Positions 19,014 through 26,597 of a stretch of DNA of 64,000 nt are shown here, one piece after another; position 1 is the first letter of the stretch; every line of letters begins with the position of its first letter. Source of the DNA: Kitasatospora sp. CB01950 (GTDB taxonomy: Bacteria; Actinomycetota; Actinomycetes; Streptomycetales; Streptomycetaceae); NCBI RefSeq assembly GCF_001905465.1, contig NZ_LISX01000004.1:307667-371666 (forward strand). The letters run 5' to 3'. Under the pieces are notes generated by a model. That model saw only the letters and a program-made list of their open reading frames with translations. It was not told the origin of the DNA and searched no databases. The position numbers and the translations under genes are program-made.

Positions 19014-20312
19014 GTGGCGGCTCGCCGACCGGTCGACGACACCACCGCCCCCACCGGCTACGGGGCCCTGCTGCGCACCCCCCGCGCCTGGACGTTCCTG
19101 CTTCCCGCCCTGGTCGCCCGACTGCCGTACGCCATGCTCGGCCTCGGCATCGTGCTGCTGGTGCGGGACGCCACCGGCTCCTACGGCCTGGCCGGCGCGG
19201 TCGCCGCCACCGCCGCCGTCGCGCAGGCCCTGGTCGGCCCGCAGACCGGCCGGCTCGCCGACCGGCACGGACAGGCCGCGGTACTGGTCCCCGCCGTCCT
19301 GGTGCACGCCGCCGCGGTGGGTGTGCTGATCGCGCTCGCCCACGGCGGCGCCCCCGAGTGGACGCTGTTCCTCGCCGCCGCCCCGGCCGGCGCGTCCGTG
19401 CCGCAGGTCGGCGCGATGGTCCGGGCCCGCTGGGTGCACCGGCTGAACGAGCAGCCCGCGCTGCTCAACACCGCCTTCGCCTTCGAGTCCGTCACCGACG
19501 AGTTCACCTTCGTCATCGGCCCGGTGCTGGCCACCGGCGCCGCCACCGCCGTCAACCCGGCCACCGGCCTGATCGTCGAGGCCACCCTCACCGTGCTCGG
19601 CGGCCTGGCCTTCGCCGCCCGCCGCTCCACCGCCCCCTCCCCCAGCGGCCCCGCCGAGCCCGGCCACCGCCAGGCCTCGGCGCTGGCCTCCCCCGGCGTG
19701 CGACTGCTGGCCGGCGGGTTCCTCGGCCTCGGCACCGTCTTCGGCGCGCTCCAGGTCTCCATCACCGCCTTCGCCGAGGACGCCGGCACCCCCGGCCTCA
19801 GCGGCGCGGTCTACGGCCTGTTCGCGGCCGGGTCGATGGTCGCCGGCGTGCTCTACGGCCTGATCCCCTGGCGCAGCTCGGCCCGGCAGCGGATGCTCGG
19901 CTGCTACGCGCTGCTGGTCCTCGGCTGCTCCACGCTGTGGGCGATGCCGAACCTGGTCGCGCTGGCCGTCGCCGGCCTGTTCTGCGGCCTGGCCATCGCC
20001 CCCACCCTGATCACCGGCTACACGCTGGTGGAGACCCTGGTCGCGGACGGCGCCAAGACCGAGGCGTTCACCTGGCTGACCGGCGCGATCGGCCTCGGCC
20101 TGGCGATCGGCTCGACCGCCGCCGGGCAGCTGATCGACCACTCCGGGCCCACCCTGGGCTTCACCGTCCCGCTGATCGGCTCCGGCCTCGGCCTGGTGGC
20201 GCTCGTCACGATGCGGGGTCTGCTGCTCGCCCCGGCACCCCGCGGCCGTACCGTGGCCGGGGGCGCCGCCGCCGTCCGGCAGGAGCCGGCCGGAGCGGGT
20301 CTCCACGGCTGA
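19014..20312 (+). CDS. MFS transporter
   Basis: 432 residues with 12 predicted membrane helices. Between helices 2 and 3 it has the MFS loop in the form GPQTGRLADRHGQ (GxxxDRxGR-like), and helix 4/5 reads FAFESVTDEFTFVIGPVL. It most resembles small-molecule or drug exporters of the YcaD/UMF group; substrate unknown. GTG at 19014 is preceded by GAGAGGA. A short 7-base-pair hairpin (20314-20333) follows the stop directly. Confidence 0.85.
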   Translation: MAARRPVDDTTAPTGYGALLRTPRAWTFLLPALVARLPYAMLGLGIVLLVRDATGSYGLAGAVAATAAVAQALVGPQTGRLADRHGQAAVLVPAVLVHAAAVGVLIALAHGGAPEWTLFLAAAPAGASVPQVGAMVRARWVHRLNEQPALLNTAFAFESVTDEFTFVIGPVLATGAATAVNPATGLIVEATLTVLGGLAFAARRSTAPSPSGPAEPGHRQASALASPGVRLLAGGFLGLGTVFGALQVSITAFAEDAGTPGLSGAVYGLFAAGSMVAGVLYGLIPWRSSARQRMLGCYALLVLGCSTLWAMPNLVALAVAGLFCGLAIAPTLITGYTLVETLVADGAKTEAFTWLTGAIGLGLAIGSTAAGQLIDHSGPTLGFTVPLIGSGLGLVALVTMRGLLLAPAPRGRTVAGGAAAVRQEPAGAGLHG

Positions 20313-20355
20313 GCCGCTGGACTCCACCAGCGGAATGCCGCATCATGGACCGTCG

Positions 20356-20382
20356 TTAGCACTCATAGCGTGAGAGTGCCAG
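20356..20382. promoter_or_regulatory. CIRCE-like HrcA operator upstream of the FmdB gene
   Basis: Left arm TTAGCACTC is perfect, the spacer is exactly 9 bases, and the right arm GAGTGCCAG matches GAGTGCTAA at 7 of 9 positions. CIRCE is the binding site of the heat-shock repressor HrcA. It ends 24 bases before the FmdB start codon, where a repressor would block transcription. Confidence 0.65.
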
Positions 20383-20406
20383 GGGGAGTGCAGGAGGAAG
20401 CGGAAA

Positions 20407-20712
20407 GTGCCCACGTACCAGTACCAGTGCACCGAGTGCGGCAACGGCCTCGAGGCGGTGCAGAAGTTCAGCGACGACGCGCTGACCACGTGCCCCGACT
20501 GCCAGGGGAAGCTCCGTAAGGTCTTCTCGGCCGTGGGCGTGGTCTTCAAGGGCTCCGGTTTCTACCGCACCGACAGCCGCTCCAGCTCCAGCAGCTCGCT
20601 GAGCTCGTCCTCCGGCTCGTCGGCCTCCGGCTCGTCGACCTCCGGGTCCTCGTCCTCGACGCCCTCGTCCTCGTCCTCGACGAGCAGCAGTTCGGCCCCG
20701 GCCGCGAGCTGA
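20407..20712 (+). CDS. FmdB family zinc-ribbon protein with Ser-rich tail
   Basis: 101 residues. The first 55 match the FmdB putative regulatory family: MPTYQYQCTECG with a second CPDCQ pair, giving four Cys for one zinc ion, then FSAVGVVFKGSGFYRTD. The remaining 45 residues are almost all Ser, with Gly, Thr, Pro and Ala. The start at GTG 20407 is backed by AGGAGGAAG upstream. Function of the family is unclear (nucleic-acid or protein binding suggested). The CIRCE-like site just upstream implies heat-shock control. Confidence 0.88.
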   Translation: MPTYQYQCTECGNGLEAVQKFSDDALTTCPDCQGKLRKVFSAVGVVFKGSGFYRTDSRSSSSSSLSSSSGSSASGSSTSGSSSSTPSSSSSTSSSSAPAAS

Positions 20713-20731
20713 TCGTTCGACTTCGCGCAGC

Positions 20732-20762
20732 AGGCCCCGCCCGGTCCGACCGGGCGGGGCCT
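20732..20762 (+). terminator. Terminator after the FmdB gene
   Basis: A perfect 14-base-pair stem (20732-20745 with 20749-20762) about 20 bases after the FmdB stop. Confidence 0.8.
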
Positions 20763-20981
20763 GTTCGCGTGTCGGGGGCGGTCGCGGGGGCGGTGGCGGG
20801 GGCCGTTGCACGGATTGCTCCGGACGGCGCAGCGGTTCAGCCCTGCGGGTGACGGCGGTTTTCCACAGGGCGGGGTTTTCCACAGGGTGCGGATATCCGC
20901 GGGCGGGGGTCGGCGGGCGGTCGCAGGATGACTGCGGCGACCCCGGCCGGGGCCGCCGTTCCCGAGGAAGGGACTGCCCTC

Positions 20982-21248
20982 GTGACCGCCTTCGTGCTTC
21001 CCCCGCTGCCCGCCGCACTGGTGCCGCCGCGCCGCGAAGTGCCCGATTTTCCGCCGATCCGGGGCACCGCGCGGGGCCGCCACCGCTTGCGGCAGGCCGT
21101 GCGCCGGCGTCCGGGCCTGCTGGCGGCGGTCTGCCTGGCGGTGGCTGCCGCGTTCACCTCGGGCCCACTGGGGCCCGCCCCGCCGCCCGGTCCGGGGCCT
21201 GCCGGGTGCCCCCGGGCGTCAACCGAAGGGCTGGGGGTTCACCCGTGA
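20982..21248 (+). CDS. Small hypothetical protein, possible remnant of a SAF/RcpC-type gene
   Basis: 88 residues from GTG 20982 (GAGGAAGGG upstream); an ATG at 20928 in the same frame is the alternative. It has a Pro-rich N-terminus, a basic stretch RGRHRLRQAVRRR and a single hydrophobic segment LLAAVCLAVAAAF, then stops after a short Pro/Gly tail. In many Streptomyces the gene just before mscL encodes a longer SAF-domain (RcpC/CpaB-like) protein with this kind of basic/TM N-terminus. Here the periplasmic SAF part is missing, so the gene may be truncated. This comparison rests on memory. Confidence 0.4.
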   Translation: MTAFVLPPLPAALVPPRREVPDFPPIRGTARGRHRLRQAVRRRPGLLAAVCLAVAAAFTSGPLGPAPPPGPGPAGCPRASTEGLGVHP

Positions 21249-21278
21249 CCTTTGCGTACTGCCGCCGTTCGACGCGGC

Positions 21279-21692
21279 ATGAAAGGCTTCAAGGAATTTC
21301 TGCTCCGCGGCAACGTCGTGGACCTGGCCGTCGCCGTCGTCATCGGCGCGGCGATCACCAACGTCGTCAATGCGTTCGTCAAAGGCGTCATCAACCCGCT
21401 GCTCGGGCTGATCGGCACCAAGGACCTGAACAGCTACGCGTCCTGTCTCCGGGGGCCGTGCTCGATGGACGCGAGCGGCAACGTGACCTCCGGCATCTTC
21501 ATCCTCTGGGGCTCGGTGATCAGCGCCGTGATCAGCTTCATCATCATCGCGGCTGTCGTGTACTTCCTGATCGTCCTGCCGATGAACCACTTCCTGGCGA
21601 AGCGCAAGACGGTCGAGGAAGAGGCACTGGAAGTCGAGGTGAAGGAGGTCCAGCTGCTCACCGAGATCCGGGACGCGCTGGTCAGCCGCTGA
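21279..21692 (+). CDS. mscL: Large-conductance mechanosensitive channel MscL
   Basis: 137 residues from ATG 21279. The N-terminal amphipathic helix and TM1 read MKGFKEFLLRGNVVDLAVAV, with VIGAAITNVVNAFVKGVINP completing the pore helix. TM2 is ISAVISFIIIAAVVYFLIVL, followed by a charged C-terminal helix ending EVQLLTEIRDAL. This is the homopentameric tension-gated channel that releases solutes on hypo-osmotic shock. The periplasmic loop contains two Cys (SCLRGPCS). No clear ribosome binding site precedes 21279; a TTG at 21252 adds nine residues and cannot be excluded. Confidence 0.95.
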   Translation: MKGFKEFLLRGNVVDLAVAVVIGAAITNVVNAFVKGVINPLLGLIGTKDLNSYASCLRGPCSMDASGNVTSGIFILWGSVISAVISFIIIAAVVYFLIVLPMNHFLAKRKTVEEEALEVEVKEVQLLTEIRDALVSR

Positions 21693-21703
21693 GGGCTGCG
21701 CCG

Positions 21704-21883
21704 CTACTTCTCGCCGTGGTGCGGGGGCCGCTGGTCGAGGTACCAGTCCAGCCCTCGCCTGCCCGACGCCTCTCCCCAGCCGCGGTCGGTGTCGTCGCCG
21801 GTCTGCTGCTCGAACGGGTCCTTGAAGACCAGTCGCGGCGCGGGCCTGCTCTTGTCCTGCTCAGTCTTGTCCTGCTCGGTCAT
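21704..21883 (-). CDS. Small conserved-looking acidic protein (59 residues)
   Basis: A complete reading frame of 59 residues from ATG 21883 that is short enough to be missed by length cut-offs. It starts with a duplicated TEQDK, then RLVFKDPFEQQTGDDTDRGW, and ends GLDWYLDQRPPHHGEK. I recall similar small proteins of unknown function in Streptomyces. It lies between the hrdD terminator and the convergent mscL stop. Composition is hydrophilic, with no membrane segment or Cys. Role unknown. Confidence 0.6.
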   Translation of the reverse strand: MTEQDKTEQDKSRPAPRLVFKDPFEQQTGDDTDRGWGEASGRRGLDWYLDQRPPHHGEK

Positions 21884-21900
21884 CCGTCCACTGTAGGACT

Positions 21901-21928
21901 GCCGGGCACCCCCGCGGGGGTGCCCGGC
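21901..21928 (-). terminator. Terminator of hrdD
   Basis: A nearly loopless perfect inverted repeat with 13-base arms (21901-21913, 21916-21928), 15 bases after the hrdD stop on the minus strand and just before the small 59-residue gene. Confidence 0.75.
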
Positions 21929-21943
21929 AGCCGGGGGCCGGTC

Positions 21944-22915
21944 TCAGGCGGCTTCGAAGCCCGCGTGGTCGGCGATCTTCTTCAGTTCGGCGAGCGCGTG
22001 CTTCTCGATCTGCCGGATCCGCTCGCGCGTCAGGCCGTGCTGCTTGCCGACCTCGGTCAGCGTCCGCTCGCGGCCGTCCTCTATGCCGTAGCGGCTGCGG
22101 ATGATGGACGCGGTGCGGTCGTCGAGGCGGCCGATCAGGCCGTCCAGCTCCTCGCGGCGGAGCATGACCAGCACGGCGTCCTCCGGGGAGACCGCGCCGG
22201 TGTCCTCCACCAGGTCGCCGAACTGGGTCTCGCCCTCGTCGTCGACCGCCATGTTGAGGCTGACCGGGTCGCGGGCCCAGTCCAGGACGTCCTTGATCCG
22301 CTGCTCGGTGGTGTCCAGCTCGGCGGCGATCTCGGAGGGCTCGGCCTCGCGGCCCAGCTCCTTGGACTTCTCGCGCTGCACCCGGCGGATCCGGCCGAGC
22401 TCCTCGACCAGGTGGACGGGCAGCCGGATGGTGCGGGACTGGTCGGCGATCGAGCGGGTGATCGCCTGCCGGATCCACCACGTCGCATAGGTGGAGAACT
22501 TGAAGCCCTTGGAGTAGTCGAACTTCTCCACCGCGCGGACCAGGCCGGCGTTGCCCTCCTGGATGAGGTCGAGCAGCGGGAGGCCGCTGCGCGGGTAGCG
22601 GCGGGCGACGGCGACGACCAGGCGCAGGTTGGAGCGGATGAAGACGTCCTTGGCGCGCTCGGCGTCGTCGGCTATCGCCCGGAGCTCCTCCGTGCTGACG
22701 CCCTCGAGCTGCTCCCCTTCCTCCAGCAGGTGCTGGGCGAAGACCCCGGCCTCGATGCGCAGGGACAGCTCGACCTCCTCGGCGGCGTCGAGCAGGGGCG
22801 TCCTGGCGATCTCGTCGAGGTACATGCCGACCAGGTCGCGGTCGGCTTCGAGGTTGGTCGGTCGGGCGGCGCGCGTCCGATCGGCCCTGTCGCGTACGAC
22901 GGCACGGGTGGCCAT
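21944..22915 (-). CDS. hrdD: RNA polymerase sigma factor HrdD (group 2 sigma-70)
   Basis: 323 residues. Region 1.2/2 reads DLVGMYLDEIARTPLLDAAEEVELS and NLRLVVAVARRYPRSGLPLL with STYATWWIRQAITR (regions 2.3-2.4), then region 3 and the region 4 helix-turn-helix LTEVGKQHGLTRERIRQIE. The MATRAVVRDRA start and the order of segments match Streptomyces HrdD from memory. HrdD is a non-essential group 2 relative of HrdB. A SigR-type promoter directly upstream agrees with what is known for hrdD. Monocistronic, with its own terminator. Confidence 0.85.
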   Translation of the reverse strand: MATRAVVRDRADRTRAARPTNLEADRDLVGMYLDEIARTPLLDAAEEVELSLRIEAGVFAQHLLEEGEQLEGVSTEELRAIADDAERAKDVFIRSNLRLVVAVARRYPRSGLPLLDLIQEGNAGLVRAVEKFDYSKGFKFSTYATWWIRQAITRSIADQSRTIRLPVHLVEELGRIRRVQREKSKELGREAEPSEIAAELDTTEQRIKDVLDWARDPVSLNMAVDDEGETQFGDLVEDTGAVSPEDAVLVMLRREELDGLIGRLDDRTASIIRSRYGIEDGRERTLTEVGKQHGLTRERIRQIEKHALAELKKIADHAGFEAA

Positions 22916-23236
22916 GCTTGCTCCTCACTGACGAGGCCGGGGGCGCTCCGTTCCGCCGCCTGGCACAACCGTGTGGGCCTGTTCCCGGCTCACACGTAAC
23001 GATCCAACGCACAGAAATCGGACAACATTCCCAAGTGGCTCAGTTTTTCGGGAGGCATGCAGTATCCTGCCGATTTTCATCCGACCGATACACGCAGCGT
23101 GATGCGGCTCGCACACCGTGCGCCCACCCGCCGCCACCGAACCGGTGCGGAGCCTTCGCGACACATCCGCACAACCGATGCCGAATCGCTATCGCCGGAC
23201 CACCGGTCGGGCCCTGCCGCGGGGAAGGTGACTGTC
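22916..23236. other. Divergent promoter region, hrdD / PAP2 phosphatase
   Basis: No gene. It holds the hrdD SigR-type promoter (23005-23032) and an A/T-richer patch around 23040-23100. The ribosome binding site GGGGAAGG of the phosphatase lies at its right end. Confidence 0.7.
23005..23032 (-). promoter_or_regulatory. SigR-type promoter of hrdD
   Basis: On the minus strand GGGAAT, then exactly 18 bases, then GTTG, the consensus of the thiol-oxidative-stress sigma factor SigR. The predicted transcript start is near 22998, giving a leader of about 85 bases. SigR control of hrdD is established in S. coelicolor. Confidence 0.8.
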
Positions 23237-24058
23237 ATGCACCAGCCCACTGATGGCTCTCCGGCGCCCGAACGACCCCCGGGCGGCGACCGCGGCGACC
23301 TCCGCTCTCCGGTTCAACGCCGGACACTGCTCCGTTGTGCCGGGATCGGCCTGGCGAGCCTGCTGCTGTTCACGGCGCTGCTGGTCCTGGTGAAAGCCGA
23401 CTGGTCGCCGCTGGCCCGGCTCGACCACGGCTGGGTGGCGGCACTGCACCGGTACGCGGTGCGGCACTCGGTGTGGACGGCGGCCATGCAGACCATGGCC
23501 GACCTGGGCGCGCCGTGGACGATGCGCGCCCTGCTCGGCGCCGCCGCGCTGTGGCTGTGGTGCGTGCGCGCCCGGGTGCTGGCGGGCTGGGCGGTCTCGG
23601 TGGGCCTGCTCGGCTGGGCGGCCAGCGGCGGCGGCCGGGCGCTGATCGGGCGGCCCCGGCCGCACTTCGCCGACCCGGTCGCGATCGGCTCCGGCGCGGG
23701 CTTCCCGTCCGGGCACGCGATCGCCTCTGCGGTGACCTGCGGGGCACTGCTGGTGCTGCTCTGGCCGCGCGCGGACCGGGCGGTGCGCGCGGTCGCGGGC
23801 ACCGGCGCGGCGCTCACCGTCCTCGGCGTCGGCTGGACCAGGCTCGCGCTGGGCGTGCACTACCCGAGCGACGTGCTGGCCGGCTGGGCGGCCGCCGCCG
23901 CAGTACTGGCCGGGGTGACGCTGGCCGTGGAACTCTGGCTGCCGGGCCGGTTCGGCCGGGACGTCCGACGGCTGCACTGGCGGCTGCGCTCCCGGGTGCA
24001 GCGGGTGCTGGCCCCGCCGCTGCCGCTGGAGCCGGACCATGAACCGGGCCGTTCCTGA
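23237..24058 (+). CDS. PAP2 superfamily phosphatase
   Basis: 273 residues from ATG 23237, preceded by GGGGAAGG. Five to six membrane helices. The three phosphatase motifs are present: GRPRPHF (motif 1, last part), PSGHAIAS with its catalytic His (motif 2), and RLALGVHYPSDVLAG (motif 3 with the nucleophilic His). Likely acts on a lipid phosphate such as undecaprenyl pyrophosphate or phosphatidylglycerol-phosphate at the outer membrane face. The stop codon lies inside the first unit of a 12-base tandem repeat. murJ follows on the same strand, a link to lipid-carrier biology. Confidence 0.88.
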   Translation: MHQPTDGSPAPERPPGGDRGDLRSPVQRRTLLRCAGIGLASLLLFTALLVLVKADWSPLARLDHGWVAALHRYAVRHSVWTAAMQTMADLGAPWTMRALLGAAALWLWCVRARVLAGWAVSVGLLGWAASGGGRALIGRPRPHFADPVAIGSGAGFPSGHAIASAVTCGALLVLLWPRADRAVRAVAGTGAALTVLGVGWTRLALGVHYPSDVLAGWAAAAAVLAGVTLAVELWLPGRFGRDVRRLHWRLRSRVQRVLAPPLPLEPDHEPGRS

Positions 24059-24083
24059 CGCCGTTCCTGACGCCGTTCCTGAC
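24048..24083 (+). repeat. Three perfect tandem copies of a 12-base unit
   Basis: GCCGTTCCTGAC occurs three times in a row. The first copy contains the PAP2 stop codon TGA, so replication slippage here could not alter the protein. Confidence 0.9.
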
Positions 24084-24385
24084 GGTTCGTGAGCAACGTC
24101 ACACTCCGCATCCGCCACGTTCGGGGGAGGGAACGGACGTGGGCGACATTCCGCGTGATTCCGGGCGGAAACGGGGCTGGGCGGCCGATCCGCCACCGCC
24201 GCCGCCACCTGCCGCGACGGGCCGGACCGGCCCCTGTCCGACACCCGACTCCCCATAGGGTGCCGAGTTACGGCAGACTTCTGCGGCTGGATGCACCCTG
24301 CAACCGGCAGGTGGAGCCCGGCCGGACCGGAGCTCCCGCACATTCCCACGCAACGCCGCACGGGCACCGATCGACGGGGGGTCCG
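24059..24385. other. Gene-free stretch between PAP2 and murJ
   Basis: Beyond the tandem repeat I see no gene. The murJ frame is open through most of it but has no ribosome binding site before upstream starts. It probably carries the murJ promoter. Confidence 0.5.
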
Positions 24386-26560
24386 ATGACCACGCACACC
24401 GCGGACGGCCCGACCGACCCGTACGACCCGTACGCCCAGCAGAACAGCCAGTACCCGCAGCAGGGCGGTCCGTACGCTCCGCAGGGTGGCCAGTACCCGC
24501 AGCAGGGCGGTCAGTACGCCCAGCAGCAGGGTGGTCAGTACGCGCAGCAGGGCGGCCCGCAACACCCTCAGCAAGGTGGCCAGCACCCCCAGCAGCGCGG
24601 GCCGTACCCTCCGCAGGATCCGCCGACCATGCAGTTCAGCCGGATCTCCGACCAGTTCGGCCAGTACGACCAGGTCGGCTACCCGCCGCCCCCGCCGCAG
24701 GCCCCGGTGCCGTCGCCGCGGGCGAGCGAGGAGCAGAAACAGGAGCAGGGGGCGGCGAAGCCGGACGCCAAGCCCGCCGCGTCCACCGGCCGCAACGGCC
24801 TGATCATGGCGCTGGGCTCGCTGGCGTCCCGGGCGCTGGGCTTCGTGCGCAGCGCGGTGATCGTGGCGGCGCTGGCCACCGGCACGGCCGGTGACGCGTT
24901 CAACGTGGCGAACTCGCTGCCGAACATCGTCTACATGATGCTGCTCGGCGGTGTGCTGGCCTCGGTGTTCGTGCCGGAGCTGGTGCACGCCATGCAGACG
25001 CACAAGGACGGCGGCCAGGCGTACACCGACCGGCTGCTGACCCTGTGCGGCGTGATCCTGGTGGTGCTGACAGTCGGTGCGTGGCTGCTCGCCCCGCAGA
25101 TCGTCGACTTCTACGCGCCCAAGTTCAGCGGCGTGCAGCGCGAGCTGGCGATCACCTTCGCCCGGTACTGCCTGCCGCAGATCCTCTTCTACGGCGTGTT
25201 CACCCTGCTCGGGCAGGTGCTGAACGCCCGTGACCGGTTCGGCGCGATGATGTGGACGCCGGTCCTCAACAACGTGGTGGCGATCGGCGTGTTCGGCGGC
25301 TATCTGGCAATGGGACACCACGCTTACAGGGCCGAAGAAGTGAGCAGCGGCGACGCGATGCTTCTGGGCATCGGCTCGACGCTGGGCATCGTGGTGCAGG
25401 CCGCCGCGCTGCTGCCCTCGCTGCGCAAGGCCGGTTTCACCTACCGTCCGCGCTTCGACTGGCGTGGCGCGGGCCTCACCCGGCCACTGCGCGCGGCCGG
25501 TTGGGCGCTGGCCCTGGTGGTGGCCACCCAACTGTCCTTCGCGGTGATCACCAGCCTGAGCTCCGGCGCGGGCACCGCGGCGGACCACGCGGGCATCCCG
25601 GGCGGCCGCGGCTTCTCCGCCTACAACAACGCCTACGCGCTCTTCGTAGTCCCGCAGGGCGTGATCACGGTGTCGCTGGTGACGGCGCTGCTGCCGGGCA
25701 TGGCGCGGGCCGCGACGGCGGGCGACTACCGGAAGATCGGCGAGGACCTGTCGGGAGTACTGCGCTCCTCGGCGGCGATGGTGGTCACCGCCGCCGTGCT
25801 GTTCTTCGCGCTGGCCCCGCAGATCGCGATGGCCGCGTACGGCTACGGTGCGCGGGCCGGCGTGCACGACGACGCGATGGTGATCGCCTCGCTGCTGATG
25901 GCCTTCGCCATCGGCATGCCCGCGTTCTGCGCCCAGTACGGCCTGGCCCGCGGCTTCTACGCGATGGGCGACGCCCGGACGCCGTTCTGGCTGACCCTCA
26001 TCAGCACGGGCACCAACGCCGCGCTGTGCTGGGTGGCGTACCAGGTGCTGCCGCTGCAGGACAAGGTGATCGGCATGGCGGTGGCGCACACCGTGGCCGC
26101 CACCTTGTCGGTGGTGGTGACCGGCGTCGCGCTGGGCCGCCGCCTGGCGAAGGGCGCTCCCCCGGCCCCGAAGGCCGAGGCGGGGGCGGTGGACTCGACG
26201 ATGGTGCTGCGCACCGATGCCTTCGCGCCGGGTGCCAACGCCACCGTGGACCTGGGGACGCGGCGTGGCGCGCGGCGCGGCAGCGGGCTGGAGGGCTTCC
26301 GGCTGGTGACCCTGCACCTGGGCCTGATCCTGGCGTGCCTGCCGGGCGCGCTGGCCGCGCACTGGCTGGCGGGGCAGTTCGGCGAGGGGCTGTTCGGCAG
26401 CCTGGCAGGGCTGGCGGCGGGTTCGCTGGCGGTGCTGCTGTCGCTGTTCGTGCTGGCCCGTCCGCTGGGCGTGGGGGCGTCGGTGGCCCCGTTCGCCCGC
26501 AAGCTGCGGATCCCGTACCCGACCCCGGCCCCGGCCGCCGGGGGCAAGCACCGCCGCTAG
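24386..26560 (+). CDS. murJ: MurJ-family lipid II flippase with Gln/Gly-rich N-terminal tail
   Basis: 724 residues from ATG 24386 (GGGGGG upstream). Residues 1-135 are a disordered cytoplasmic tail built of repeated QYPQQGGQYAQQ-like units. The rest has about 14 membrane helices with MurJ features: GSLASRALGFVRSAVIVAAL at helix 1, NVANSLPNIVYMMLLGG, and the Arg-bearing LGQVLNARDRFGAMMW. MurJ flips lipid II across the membrane for peptidoglycan synthesis. Streptomyces usually have several MurJ-like proteins, and I cannot tell whether this is the essential one. The C-terminal loop before the last helices is long and charged. Confidence 0.85.
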   Translation: MTTHTADGPTDPYDPYAQQNSQYPQQGGPYAPQGGQYPQQGGQYAQQQGGQYAQQGGPQHPQQGGQHPQQRGPYPPQDPPTMQFSRISDQFGQYDQVGYPPPPPQAPVPSPRASEEQKQEQGAAKPDAKPAASTGRNGLIMALGSLASRALGFVRSAVIVAALATGTAGDAFNVANSLPNIVYMMLLGGVLASVFVPELVHAMQTHKDGGQAYTDRLLTLCGVILVVLTVGAWLLAPQIVDFYAPKFSGVQRELAITFARYCLPQILFYGVFTLLGQVLNARDRFGAMMWTPVLNNVVAIGVFGGYLAMGHHAYRAEEVSSGDAMLLGIGSTLGIVVQAAALLPSLRKAGFTYRPRFDWRGAGLTRPLRAAGWALALVVATQLSFAVITSLSSGAGTAADHAGIPGGRGFSAYNNAYALFVVPQGVITVSLVTALLPGMARAATAGDYRKIGEDLSGVLRSSAAMVVTAAVLFFALAPQIAMAAYGYGARAGVHDDAMVIASLLMAFAIGMPAFCAQYGLARGFYAMGDARTPFWLTLISTGTNAALCWVAYQVLPLQDKVIGMAVAHTVAATLSVVVTGVALGRRLAKGAPPAPKAEAGAVDSTMVLRTDAFAPGANATVDLGTRRGARRGSGLEGFRLVTLHLGLILACLPGALAAHWLAGQFGEGLFGSLAGLAAGSLAVLLSLFVLARPLGVGASVAPFARKLRIPYPTPAPAAGGKHRR

Positions 26561-26597
26561 CCCGCCGCTAACCCGTCGCCAGCCCGCCGTCGGAACG

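Noticed and set aside
20849..22999. A 716-codon plus-strand frame across mscL and hrdD
   Set aside because: It overlaps two well-supported genes in the wrong frame and has no domain.
22916..23188. Upstream extension of the PAP2 protein to 23057
   Set aside because: The extra N-terminus has no ribosome binding site and lies in the hrdD promoter region, while ATG 23237 has GGGGAAGG upstream.
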